Assembly (NCBI GenBank): GCA_046483725.1 | Contig: JAWOCQ010000047.1 | Location: 1-6,038, forward strand | From: T3SED10-47 sp046483725 | GTDB lineage: Bacteria > Bipolaricaulota > Bipolaricaulia > Bipolaricaulales > Bipolaricaulaceae | Reading direction: 5' to 3' | DNA: 6,038 nt | In this document: positions 1 through 6,038 of the stretch, one piece after another | How positions within the stretch are numbered: position 1 is the stretch's first letter | How the letters are laid out: every line of letters begins with the position of its first letter | Translations under genes and position numbers: made by a program | The notes under the pieces: model-generated | What the model saw: the letters and a program-made list of their open reading frames with translations, nothing else | Told to the model about the DNA's origin: nothing | The model's database searches: none

Positions 1-1731
1 CCTACAGGGTTCGACTGCGACAAGGAGGCGTTCTTGGGGGCGTACGGTTCGGTGTCCCGCCCCCAAGCGGCCGCACACGGCAAGTCGCGCATGAGCGATG
101 CAGCATGTGGCGACCCCGTAGCCAGTCTCTCCCGGGAAATAGAGATGAGCCCGCTGGGGCAAGAGGAGCTCGTGTTCCTCTTGGGCACGGCCGGCACACG
201 CGCAGAGGCGGTCGAGCTTGTGCAACGCTACTGGTCGCCTGGTGCGGGATTTGACTCCCTGGGCGAAATGAAGGCTCGCTGGGATGAGCTTCTTGCCTCT
301 CCGCAGGTGGAGACACCCGACCCGGCGTTCGACGTGATGGTCAATGTTTGGCTCAAGTACCAAGCGCTTTCGGGGAGGATCTGGGGAAGAGCCGGGTACT
401 ACCAGCCGGGAGGGGCATACGGATTTCGTGATCAACTCCAGGATAGTCAAATCTTCCTGGGCCTGGGGAGGCCCGAGCAAACATTGGCACAGCTCCTGCT
501 GCACGCCCGGCACCAGTTCGCCGACGGCACGGTGCAGCACTGGTGGCATCCCCTGGCCGAGGAAGGGCCCAGGACCGGCGTCTCCGACGACCTCCTGTGG
601 CTTCCCTTCGTTGCCTGCCAGTACGTCCGGGAGACGGGCGACTTGGACCCTTTGGGGCAGCAGGTCCCGTTTCTCGACGAAGGGCAGGGCACCCTATACG
701 AGCACTGTACCCGCGCCATCGAGCGGGCCCTGTTGCGGTTCAGCCCCCGCGGGCTGCCGTTGATCGGAGACGGTGACTGGAACGACGGGCTCAGCAGTGT
801 GGGCCGATCCTGGCGAGGAGAAAGCGTGTGGCTGGCGCACTTTCTTCACTTCGTGTTGAATGAGTTCGCCGCCCTGGCCCGGCATTCGGGAGATCGAGCT
901 ACTGCTGACCGCTATGTGGAGGGGGCCGGGGGCCTCCGGGAGAGCATCAACGCCTATGCCTGGGACGGGGAGTGGTATGTCCGAGCCACTGACGACGCTG
1001 GGCGTGTCCTGGGGAGCCACGCTTGTGAAGAAGGGCGTATCTTCCTGAACCCCCAAACCTGGGCTGTGATCGCTGGCACTGCCTCGCCGGAGCGAGCCGC
1101 TGCCGCGATGCAGGCGGTGGACCAGCTGCTCAACCGAGAGTATGGCCCCGTCCTTTGTTGGCCGGCCTACAGCCAGCCCGACCCGGACGTGGGGTATCTC
1201 AGCCGCTACGCACCCGGCGTCCGCGAGAACGGTGGGACGTACACTCACGCAGCCACGTGGGCCGTGCTCGCCTACTCCCTGCTTGGCCAGGGGGAAAAGG
1301 CCTACCGCACCTGGTGCAAGCTCAACCCGGTGCTGCGTGGGCAGGACCCCGCACTGTACCAGGCTGAGCCCTACGTGACCCCGGGCAACGTTGCGGGGCC
1401 GGAGTCACCCTGCTTCGGCCAAGGAGGGTGGACTTGGTACACAGGTTCAGCCGCCTGGCTGTTCAAGGTGGCCCTGGAAGGGATCCTGGGGGTGCGACCG
1501 CAGATGGAGGGGCTGCTTGTCCGACCGTGTTTGCCCAACCATTGGCCGGGCTATCGCCTCCGGCGGCCGTTCCGCGGGGCTCTGTACGAGATCGAGGTGG
1601 AGAGACGCCCCGACGCTGCGGTTGCACGGACGCTCACTGTAGACGGCGCAACGATCTCTGGGGAGTTGGTGCCCCCGTTCGCTGATGGCCGGGTGCACAA
1701 GGTGCATGTCGTGTTGGGGCGCGGCCTATGA
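1..1731 (+). CDS. GH94 family glycoside phosphorylase (5' end missing)
   Basis: This gene likely encodes a cytoplasmic phosphorylase that cleaves a beta-linked disaccharide or oligosaccharide with inorganic phosphate, releasing a sugar 1-phosphate. The frame is open from base 1, so the start lies outside the window; 576 residues remain, against about 800 in typical family members. Counting from the first codon, GH94 hallmarks appear in order: FRDQLQD near 142-148, WWHP 181-184, SDDLLWLP 195-202, GDGDWNDGL 257-265, APGVRENGGTYTH 404-416 and GGWTWYTGSAAW near 475-486. The DWND motif carries the family's general-acid aspartate. His416 and the Thr-Gly at 481-482 match the family's phosphate-binding positions. 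A C-terminal beta domain follows from about residue 500. The DWNDG form, rather than DWNDC, recalls the beta-1,2-glucan branch more than classical cellobiose phosphorylase, but that is inference and the substrate is unresolved. The stop overlaps the start of the GH2 gene by four bases. Confidence 0.93.
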   Translation, partial: PTGFDCDKEAFLGAYGSVSRPQAAAHGKSRMSDAACGDPVASLSREIEMSPLGQEELVFLLGTAGTRAEAVELVQRYWSPGAGFDSLGEMKARWDELLASPQVETPDPAFDVMVNVWLKYQALSGRIWGRAGYYQPGGAYGFRDQLQDSQIFLGLGRPEQTLAQLLLHARHQFADGTVQHWWHPLAEEGPRTGVSDDLLWLPFVACQYVRETGDLDPLGQQVPFLDEGQGTLYEHCTRAIERALLRFSPRGLPLIGDGDWNDGLSSVGRSWRGESVWLAHFLHFVLNEFAALARHSGDRATADRYVEGAGGLRESINAYAWDGEWYVRATDDAGRVLGSHACEEGRIFLNPQTWAVIAGTASPERAAAAMQAVDQLLNREYGPVLCWPAYSQPDPDVGYLSRYAPGVRENGGTYTHAATWAVLAYSLLGQGEKAYRTWCKLNPVLRGQDPALYQAEPYVTPGNVAGPESPCFGQGGWTWYTGSAAWLFKVALEGILGVRPQMEGLLVRPCLPNHWPGYRLRRPFRGALYEIEVERRPDAAVARTLTVDGATISGELVPPFADGRVHKVHVVLGRGL

Positions 1732-3839
1732 GGAAGGCCAGCGGACAAGCCAGAGTTCTACTGAATGGACGATGGGGCTACCTTCCGGACCCTCGTGCAG
1801 AGCTTGCTCCCGCGGATCTTCCCCGCACAGGGTGGGAAGAGATGCCTGTTCCCAGCAATTGGTGCCTGCAGGGACTTGCCGATCACAGCGGGGTGGTGTG
1901 GTTCCGCAGGCGCTTTGCTGCGGGCCCTCGGGGCGAAGAGTACTGGCTCCGCTTCCAAGGAGTGGACTACAGTGCGGACGTGTGGCTGAACGGGGCATAC
2001 CTCGGGAGCCACCGAGGTTACTTTCAGCCCTTTGAGTTCCGGGTGACCGAGCATTTGCTGGAGGGAGAGAATGAACTCTTGGTGCGTGTGGATTCTCCCC
2101 GCGAGGAACCGGGTACTGTGTGGCCGGACCATAAGCGCCTGATCAAGGGGGTGCTCAGCCATCACGATTGCCGCCCCGGTGCCGGGGATGTGGAGCGGGG
2201 GCAGGACATGAACACCGGGGGCATCTGGGGCGATGTGGAACTCCATTCCGCCGGGCCAGTGTGGATTTCCAAGCTTTGGCTCACACCTCGGCTTCTCCCT
2301 TCCGGCAAGGCAAGCGTGCTTGTGGAGGCCGAGCTGGAGTGTGCACTGCCGGCGATGGCGGCCACAGTGGATATCACCCTCCAGCCAGAGGGATTCGAGG
2401 GGGAAGAGGCGTTGTGGCGTGGCCGAGTGGAACTCACGGGTGGTCGGACACGCCTCTCCCAAGTGGTAAATTTGGAGCAGCCCAGCTTGTGGTGGACGTG
2501 GGACTTCGGGCCGCAGCATCTTTATCGGGCGAGGCTGGACATCGAACCGGAGCGAGGTCCGGGGTCTTCCCGGGAGGAGCGTTTCGGAGTGCGCGAAGTC
2601 GTGATGGATCACCAGCAAGGCTGGCAGCTCAACGCTCTCCCCTACTTTCCGCGTGGCACCAACATTATCCCCACCCAATGGCTCTCCACCTACGATGTGG
2701 CGACCCTGTCTCAGGACATGGAGCTCCTCCGCGGGGCGGGGGTGAATGCGGTGCGTGTACATGCCCACGTTACTCACCCACGCTTCTACCGCGCCTGCGA
2801 TGAGGCGGGGATCCTGGTTTGGCAGGATTTTCCTTTGCAGTGGGGCTATGAGGACAGCGGAGCGTTCCGGCAGGATGCTTGCGAGCAACTGCGGGGGATG
2901 ATTAAGGTGTTGGGAAATCACCCCTCGATAGCCGTGTGGTGTTGCCACAACGAGCCACCGGAATACAACCGTGAGCTGGACGGCCTCCTGTGGGAGTTTG
3001 CTCGGGCGGAGGATCCTGCACGGCACACGGAGCGAAGCTCCGCTGTCTCCCAACACGTGTATGCAGGGTGGTATCGGGGGCAGATGGCCGAGTATGCGAC
3101 CCGGCCGGGTGCGCCTCTGATTACCGAGTTCGGGGCTCAGGCCCTGCCGAGCGAGGAAGCGATGCGGGAGATGCTACCGCCTGAGGCCCTCTGGCCGCCG
3201 GACTGGGATGCGTGGGCCTACCACGGCTTCCAACACAATGAAACCTTCAACGTAGCCAGGATTCCACTGGGCGAGAGTCTGGCCGAATTTATCGCCGCGA
3301 GCCAGGACTATCAGCACCGTCTGCTCAAGTACGCCATCGAGCAGTACCGCGCAGGTCCGGAGGTGCGGGGGCTGTTTCAGTTCATGTTTGTAGATCCCTG
3401 GCCTGGGATCACGTGGAGTGTGGTGGACTGGCGCCGCCGACCCAAGAAGGGTTACCTGGCGCTGCAGATGGGCCTGCAACCGGTGCTGGTGGGGTTCCAA
3501 GGCGTGCGCCATCGGCACTCGCTGGGGGTGTCCGAGGACCAGCTTTTCGAGAGTGTGTTCATAGCCAACAGTCTGCCGCAGGAGTTCAGTGGGACCGAGC
3601 TCCACCTCTCCCTTACCGGCCTTGATGGGCGCGTGCTCCTTGAGGAGCAGGTGGAGGTGGATGTGCCCCCGAGCGGACTGGTTCAGCTGACAACCGCGAG
3701 GCTGCTGAGAGGCGGTTGCCAACTTCGCGGGGCACCTTCAGCCGGTCAGTATGTCCTCGCCGCTCGCCTTCTACACGGAGGCGCGTGCATATCCCAGAAT
3801 GATGAGCACCTCAGTGTGGTTAGGGAGACCGATCTCTGA
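1728..3839 (+). CDS. GH2 family glycoside hydrolase, beta-mannosidase-like
   Basis: This complete 703-residue protein is a predicted retaining exo-beta-glycosidase. No signal peptide or membrane segment is visible, so it is probably cytoplasmic. Residues about 10-180 form the GH2 jelly-roll sugar-binding domain (SGVVWFRRRF near 54-63, VWLNGAYLGSHRGYFQPFEF near 85-104). An Ig-like sandwich follows to about 290. A TIM barrel then carries FPRGTNIIP (307-315), the acid/base Glu409 in WCCHNEP, and the nucleophile Glu467 in ITEFGAQALPS. The ITEFG.QALPS form resembles beta-mannosidases (SEFG.QS.PS) more than beta-galactosidases or glucuronidases. A further beta domain fills about 600-700. The protein is shorter than usual beta-mannosidases (over 800 residues). 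The ATG lies inside the upstream stop (ATGA) with no clear Shine-Dalgarno sequence before it, so translation is probably coupled to the GH94 gene. Family and catalytic residues are firm; beta-mannosidase specificity is only a suggestion. Confidence 0.92.
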   Translation: MRKASGQARVLLNGRWGYLPDPRAELAPADLPRTGWEEMPVPSNWCLQGLADHSGVVWFRRRFAAGPRGEEYWLRFQGVDYSADVWLNGAYLGSHRGYFQPFEFRVTEHLLEGENELLVRVDSPREEPGTVWPDHKRLIKGVLSHHDCRPGAGDVERGQDMNTGGIWGDVELHSAGPVWISKLWLTPRLLPSGKASVLVEAELECALPAMAATVDITLQPEGFEGEEALWRGRVELTGGRTRLSQVVNLEQPSLWWTWDFGPQHLYRARLDIEPERGPGSSREERFGVREVVMDHQQGWQLNALPYFPRGTNIIPTQWLSTYDVATLSQDMELLRGAGVNAVRVHAHVTHPRFYRACDEAGILVWQDFPLQWGYEDSGAFRQDACEQLRGMIKVLGNHPSIAVWCCHNEPPEYNRELDGLLWEFARAEDPARHTERSSAVSQHVYAGWYRGQMAEYATRPGAPLITEFGAQALPSEEAMREMLPPEALWPPDWDAWAYHGFQHNETFNVARIPLGESLAEFIAASQDYQHRLLKYAIEQYRAGPEVRGLFQFMFVDPWPGITWSVVDWRRRPKKGYLALQMGLQPVLVGFQGVRHRHSLGVSEDQLFESVFIANSLPQEFSGTELHLSLTGLDGRVLLEEQVEVDVPPSGLVQLTTARLLRGGCQLRGAPSAGQYVLAARLLHGGACISQNDEHLSVVRETDL

Positions 3840-3984
3840 TTCGCCCTCATTATATGGAGGACGCTAAGAGCGCAGAGCTTATCCCCCTTAGAAGTGGTCT
3901 GACGAAGCGCTGGGTGTCCACCTAGGGCGCGAGGCTCTCTGCCACGGGCCTGGAGCCAGTACACTTGGGGGGGGAGGCGATAAC
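3840..3984. other. Intergenic region upstream of lpd
   Basis: This stretch separates the sugar-processing pair from the lipoamide dehydrogenase gene and holds no convincing open reading frame. I see no hairpin followed by a T run, so no intrinsic terminator for the GH2 gene is evident. A TATATG at 3851-3856 could be a -10 element, but the matching -35 position has no TTGACA-like sequence. A small dyad at 3933-3957 (GGCTC / GAGCC, with GCC / GGC inside) could fold in a leader transcript. A separate promoter for lpd is plausible from the spacing and change of function, but it cannot be placed. Confidence 0.5.
3973..3977 (+). promoter_or_regulatory. Ribosome binding site of lpd (GGAGG)
   Basis: GGAGG lies seven bases before the ATG at 3985, at the expected distance, and fixes that start. 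It sits at the end of an eight-G run (3967-3974), so slippage in the run would move upstream sequence but keep the site intact. Confidence 0.8.
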
Positions 3985-5409
3985 ATGGACCAAGTGCAGG
4001 TGGCAGTGGTCGGAGCCGGTCCCGCGGGATATGTGTGTGCGCGGCGTGCGGCGCAGCTGGGGCTGGAAGTGACCCTGATCGAGGAGCGATCACTGGGGGG
4101 AGTGTGCCTAAACGAGGGATGCATTCCCACCAAAGCGTTGTACGCGGCCACCGGAATCCTGGGCAAGGCCGACGCTCTCGGGGATATGGGTATTAGCCTC
4201 TCCCCTGATGTCGATTCGAGCCGCCTCCGCGGGTGGGTGGAGGGGGTTATCTCCGGCCTGGGCAAAGGAGTGGGCAAGCTCCTCTCCGGCGCGGGCGTGG
4301 AGGTTGTTCGCGGCCGGGCGTGGCTGCGCGGTCCCGGGGAGCTTGAGCTGGAAGGCGACTCCAGGCAGACCTTGCGGGCGCAGCACGTGGTGCTGGCCAC
4401 TGGCTCCTCGCCCATCGAGCTTCCAGGGTTCCCCTTTTCCGAGGAGCGAGTATGGTCTTCGTCCGATGCCCTCTTGCTTAAGGAGGTCCCGGAGCAGCTT
4501 GTGGTGGTGGGCGGAGGCGTCATCGGCCTGGAACTGGCTACTGTCTACAGGCGGTTGGGAAGCAAGGTAACCGTAGCGGAGATGACCGATGGCCTACTCC
4601 CCGGTGCAGGTCTTTCCCGGCGGGGGCAGGCGTTTTTGCGGCGGGCACTCGCCGCGCAGGGCATCGAAGTGCGGCTGGGGGCCAAGGCGGCGAGGTTGAT
4701 CGGCGGGGGCATTGTTGTCCAGACGAAGGACGGAGAGGCGGAAATCCCGGGAGATGTCGTCCTGGTGGCAGTGGGCCGACGGCCGCGTCCGGAGGGGCTG
4801 GGCCTGGAGACGGTTGGAGTGGAGGAGAAGGGCGGCTTTGTTCCCACCGACGAGCGTTACCGGGCCGCGGAAGGCCTGTATGCCATCGGGGATTTGCGTG
4901 GAGGGTGGATCCTTGCGCACAAGGCCTCCCACGAGGGGTTGCTTCTTGCTGAGCAGCTTGCCGGAGGCGACGGGGGCAAGCTCGGACGCAACCCGAATTC
5001 CGGAGACACCGTAGCGTCGGGACTTGTCCCCGACGGTCCCGCGGGGCACGTGATCCCTCAGGCGATGTTCACCGATCCGGAGGTTGCGCTTGTGGGTCGT
5101 CCGGTGGACGAGATAGCCAAACAAGGGGGCAAGGTAGGACGTTTTCCCTTGGGTGCGCTGGGCCGAGCCTGGGCTGAAGGGGAGTCGGACGGGCACTTCG
5201 CCCTGGGCTGTGATGAGGAGGGCAAGGTTGTCGGGGCGGAGATCATCGGGCCCCACGCCTCCGACCTCATCGCCGAGGCGGCCTTGGCCGTGCAGCAGGG
5301 GCTGACCGCCGAGCAGCTGGCGGAAACCATCCACGCCCATCCCACATTCCCCGAAGGGCTGTGGGAAGCGGCGTTGGCCCTCCTCGACCGCCCGCTCCAC
5401 CAGGGGTAG
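3985..5409 (+). CDS. lpdA: Dihydrolipoyl dehydrogenase (E3)
   Basis: This is the FAD-dependent E3 subunit that reoxidises dihydrolipoyl groups of 2-oxoacid dehydrogenase or glycine cleavage complexes and makes NADH. The 474-residue protein shows the FAD-binding GAGPAG motif (10-15), the redox-active disulfide Cys41 and Cys46 in GGVCLNEGCIPTK, LATGS (137-141), and the NAD-binding VVVGGGVIGLELA (173-185). The second FAD motif AIGD is at 300-303. In the dimer domain, His452 and Glu457 of HAHPTFPE are the catalytic pair. The intact disulfide and HxHPT motif favour lipoamide dehydrogenase over mercuric reductase or soluble transhydrogenase. Between AEQLAG (322-327) and IPQAMFTDPEVA there are 29 residues where E. 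coli Lpd, as I recall it, has about 9; this roughly 20-residue excess is Gly-rich and palindromic at DNA level. No E1, E2 or glycine cleavage gene lies in the window, so the partner complex is unknown. The gene has its own strong ribosome binding site. Confidence 0.95.
   Translation: MDQVQVAVVGAGPAGYVCARRAAQLGLEVTLIEERSLGGVCLNEGCIPTKALYAATGILGKADALGDMGISLSPDVDSSRLRGWVEGVISGLGKGVGKLLSGAGVEVVRGRAWLRGPGELELEGDSRQTLRAQHVVLATGSSPIELPGFPFSEERVWSSSDALLLKEVPEQLVVVGGGVIGLELATVYRRLGSKVTVAEMTDGLLPGAGLSRRGQAFLRRALAAQGIEVRLGAKAARLIGGGIVVQTKDGEAEIPGDVVLVAVGRRPRPEGLGLETVGVEEKGGFVPTDERYRAAEGLYAIGDLRGGWILAHKASHEGLLLAEQLAGGDGGKLGRNPNSGDTVASGLVPDGPAGHVIPQAMFTDPEVALVGRPVDEIAKQGGKVGRFPLGALGRAWAEGESDGHFALGCDEEGKVVGAEIIGPHASDLIAEAALAVQQGLTAEQLAETIHAHPTFPEGLWEAALALLDRPLHQG
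5015..5035. repeat. Imperfect palindrome inside lpd
   Basis: The sequence reads GTCGGGAC, tt, GTCCC, an extra c, then GAC, with a flanking C-G pair: an inverted repeat of about nine pairs with one bulged base. It lies within the codons for the extra linker of the dehydrogenase. GGGACTTGTCCCCG differs by a single inserted T from the GGGACTGTCCCCG core of the repeats at 5413-5461. CCGTAGCGT just before it (5009-5017) also occurs, reverse-complemented, at 5480-5488. It is probably a degenerate member of that repeat family, though GC-rich chance similarity is not excluded. Confidence 0.5.
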
Positions 5410-5412
5410 AAG

Positions 5413-5461
5413 GGGGACTGTCCCCGTAGCATTAGCTCTGGGGACTGTCCCCGTAGCATTA
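5413..5461. repeat. Two direct copies of a 22-base palindromic repeat
   Basis: The same 22 bases, GGGGACTGTCCCC followed by GTAGCATTA, occur exactly at 5413-5434 and 5440-5461, separated by GCTCT (period 27). The first 13 bases of each are a perfect palindrome around a central T. The array begins three bases after the lpd stop and lies between convergent genes, the usual place for REP-like elements. No transposase or RAYT gene is in the window. Two copies with a five-base spacer do not make a CRISPR array. Confidence 0.85.
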
Positions 5462-5490
5462 CGTCGCAGACGATCTGCTACGCTACGGGG
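5449..5490. repeat. Long imperfect hairpin at the lpd/rbfA junction
   Basis: CCCCGTAGC (5449-5457), the end of the second repeat copy, is exactly complementary to GCTACGGGG (5482-5490), an inverted half copy. Inside lies a second dyad, GCAGA (5466-5470) with TCTGC (5474-5478) around CGA. The whole can fold as a bent hairpin of about 42 bases in transcripts from either strand. It could end or stabilise the transcripts of both convergent genes, but no T run follows on either side, so it is not a standard intrinsic terminator. Its right arm overlaps the last codons and stop of rbfA. Confidence 0.65.
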
Positions 5491-5851
5491 GGTGGGTGTT
5501 GTCCTCGTCTTTGACTTTGTCCAGGAGTTCGTCGATCCGGAGGGCTTTGTCCAGCGTCTCATCGAGTTGGAAGTCGAGGTCGGGCACGTGGCGTACCTCC
5601 AGGCGTGCCGCTAGGGCAGTGCGCAAGAACCCTTGGTTCCGGTGGAAGGCGGCCATGGACTTGTCCTGTTGGGCCTCATCGCCGGGGACGAAGAGGTACA
5701 CTCGAGCATGCCTGCCATCAGGTGAAAGGCGCACTTCAGCTACGGTAGCGAAGGCCTCGCGCATTACGGGATCCTTGACCTCGTGTTCGAGGATATCGGC
5801 AAGCTCGCGTTGGACTTCCGCTTCCAGCCGCTCTCTTGTTCTCTGTTGCAT
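5483..5851 (-). CDS. rbfA: Ribosome-binding factor A (RbfA)
   Basis: This small cytoplasmic protein of about 122 residues binds the 30S subunit and assists late 16S rRNA maturation, including processing of the 5' end and cold adaptation. The family pattern is clear: an N-terminal helix with R..R......EVQRELADILEHEVKDP, then TVAEVRLSPDGRHARVYLFV, then GFLRTALAARLEVRHVPDLDF and a final IDELLDKV helix, together a KH-type fold. Two starts are possible: ATG at 5851, overlapping the upstream stop by one base (TGATG), or GTG at 5854, overlapping by four (GTGA). GGAG at 5863-5860 lies eight bases before the ATG and five before the GTG, which mildly favours the ATG. The final residues His-Pro-Pro and the stop run into the inverted arm of the intergenic repeat, so the very C-terminus may be repeat-derived. 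The gene is probably cotranslated with the DUF503 gene. Confidence 0.93.
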   Translation of the reverse strand: MQQRTRERLEAEVQRELADILEHEVKDPVMREAFATVAEVRLSPDGRHARVYLFVPGDEAQQDKSMAAFHRNQGFLRTALAARLEVRHVPDLDFQLDETLDKALRIDELLDKVKDEDNTHPP

Positions 5852-6038
5852 CACAGGATCTCCAACCGATGGTCCTCCACCACGTACTCCCGGGAACCGC
5901 TCAGGCGCCGGAGGACTTGGCTGAGGACTTCGTCCGAGTGGCGCCCGTCGCCGGCCAGGTGGGCAAAGCCCAGCACCGCCCCTCCCGGGTCGTCCAGCAA
6001 ATCCAGTTCGGCGGCGGAGACATTGAAATCTCGGCGCA
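5851..6038 (-). CDS. DUF503 family protein (C-terminal part, 5' end missing)
   Basis: The minus strand is open from the window edge to TGA at 5853-5851, giving the last 61 residues. They begin RRDFNVSAAELD and end EDHRLEIL, with VLGFAHLAGD and a SDEVLSQVLRRL helix between. This fits the end of the DUF503 family, the group of Bacillus YlxP: small proteins of roughly 90-100 residues of uncertain molecular function, often encoded between infB and rbfA. Position directly before rbfA, with a one- or four-base overlap, supports the call and suggests infB or other translation genes lie beyond the right edge. The initiation site and about the first third of the protein are outside the window. Confidence 0.85.
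   Translation of the reverse strand, partial: RRDFNVSAAELDLLDDPGGAVLGFAHLAGDGRHSDEVLSQVLRRLSGSREYVVEDHRLEIL
5860..5863 (-). promoter_or_regulatory. Ribosome binding site of rbfA (GGAG)
   Basis: GGAG on the minus strand lies within the last codons of the DUF503 gene. It is eight bases before ATG 5851 and five before GTG 5854, so it helps to choose the rbfA start. Confidence 0.55.

Noticed and set aside
34..36. TTG as the true start of the GH94 gene
   Set aside because: The frame stays open to base 1 and the residues before the TTG (TGFDCDKEAF) continue the GH94 pattern, so the gene simply begins outside the window.
694..1248. A 184-codon open frame on the minus strand
   Set aside because: It lies opposite the conserved GH94 catalytic core and has no recognisable domain.
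1758..3056. A 432-codon open frame on the minus strand
   Set aside because: It is antisense to the well-supported GH2 gene, its translation shows no recognisable family pattern, and long antisense frames are expected in GC-rich coding DNA.
3851..3856. TATATG as a -10 promoter element for lpd
   Set aside because: No acceptable -35 sequence lies about 17 bases upstream, and a single AT-rich hexamer is too weak to call.
5413..5461. CRISPR array
   Set aside because: There are only two copies, the spacer is five bases, and no cas gene is present.
5449..5490. Classical intrinsic terminator
   Set aside because: The hairpin is strong but neither strand has a T run after it; it is listed as a repeat structure instead.
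4594..5562. A 322-codon open frame on the minus strand
   Set aside because: It runs antisense to lpd and across the repeat gap into rbfA in another frame. The translation is low in family-like motifs and includes the repeat read as NATGTVP twice, so it is a shadow.

Overview
The window comes from a GC-rich bacterial chromosome (roughly 60-65% GC by eye). The genes are tightly packed and use ATGA and TGATG junctions. Bacterial identity follows from rbfA with an adjacent DUF503 gene, a pair common beside infB in bacterial translation-gene clusters. I cannot assign a phylum from the sequence alone. Nothing here looks like a phage, plasmid, insertion sequence, CRISPR array, or tRNA/rRNA gene.

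Layout: (1) 1-1731 (+) is the 3' three quarters of a glycoside hydrolase family 94 phosphorylase, cut by the left edge. (2) 1728-3839 (+) is a complete GH2 exo-glycosidase with mannosidase-like active-site motifs, overlapping the first gene by four bases. (3) 3840-3984 is a 145-base gap without a gene; it ends in a strong ribosome binding site. (4) 3985-5409 (+) is a complete dihydrolipoyl dehydrogenase. (5) 5410-5482 is a short gap between convergent genes, holding two direct copies of a 22-base unit built on the palindrome GGGGACTGTCCCC, plus an inverted half copy. (6) 5483-5851 (-) is rbfA. (7) 5851-6038 (-) is the end of a DUF503 gene, cut by the right edge.

The first two genes form a translationally coupled carbohydrate module. 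GH94 enzymes split beta-linked disaccharides or oligosaccharides with phosphate, giving a sugar 1-phosphate. The GH2 enzyme would hydrolyse a terminal beta-linked sugar. Neither substrate can be read from sequence. The lipoamide dehydrogenase stands apart from any E2 or E1 gene in this window. The two leftward genes belong to ribosome maturation and are functionally unrelated to the rest.

I see no clear new multi-gene system. The most interesting signal is a link between two regions. The lipoamide dehydrogenase carries an in-frame stretch of about 20 extra residues between its FAD/NAD part and its dimer domain. The DNA of that stretch contains an imperfect palindrome (GTCGGGAC / GTCCCCGAC) and a CCGTAGCGT segment that resemble the repeat found about 400 bases downstream between lpd and rbfA. 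This suggests that a small palindromic repeat family has entered a coding sequence without breaking the frame, and that another copy supplies the last codons and stop of rbfA.
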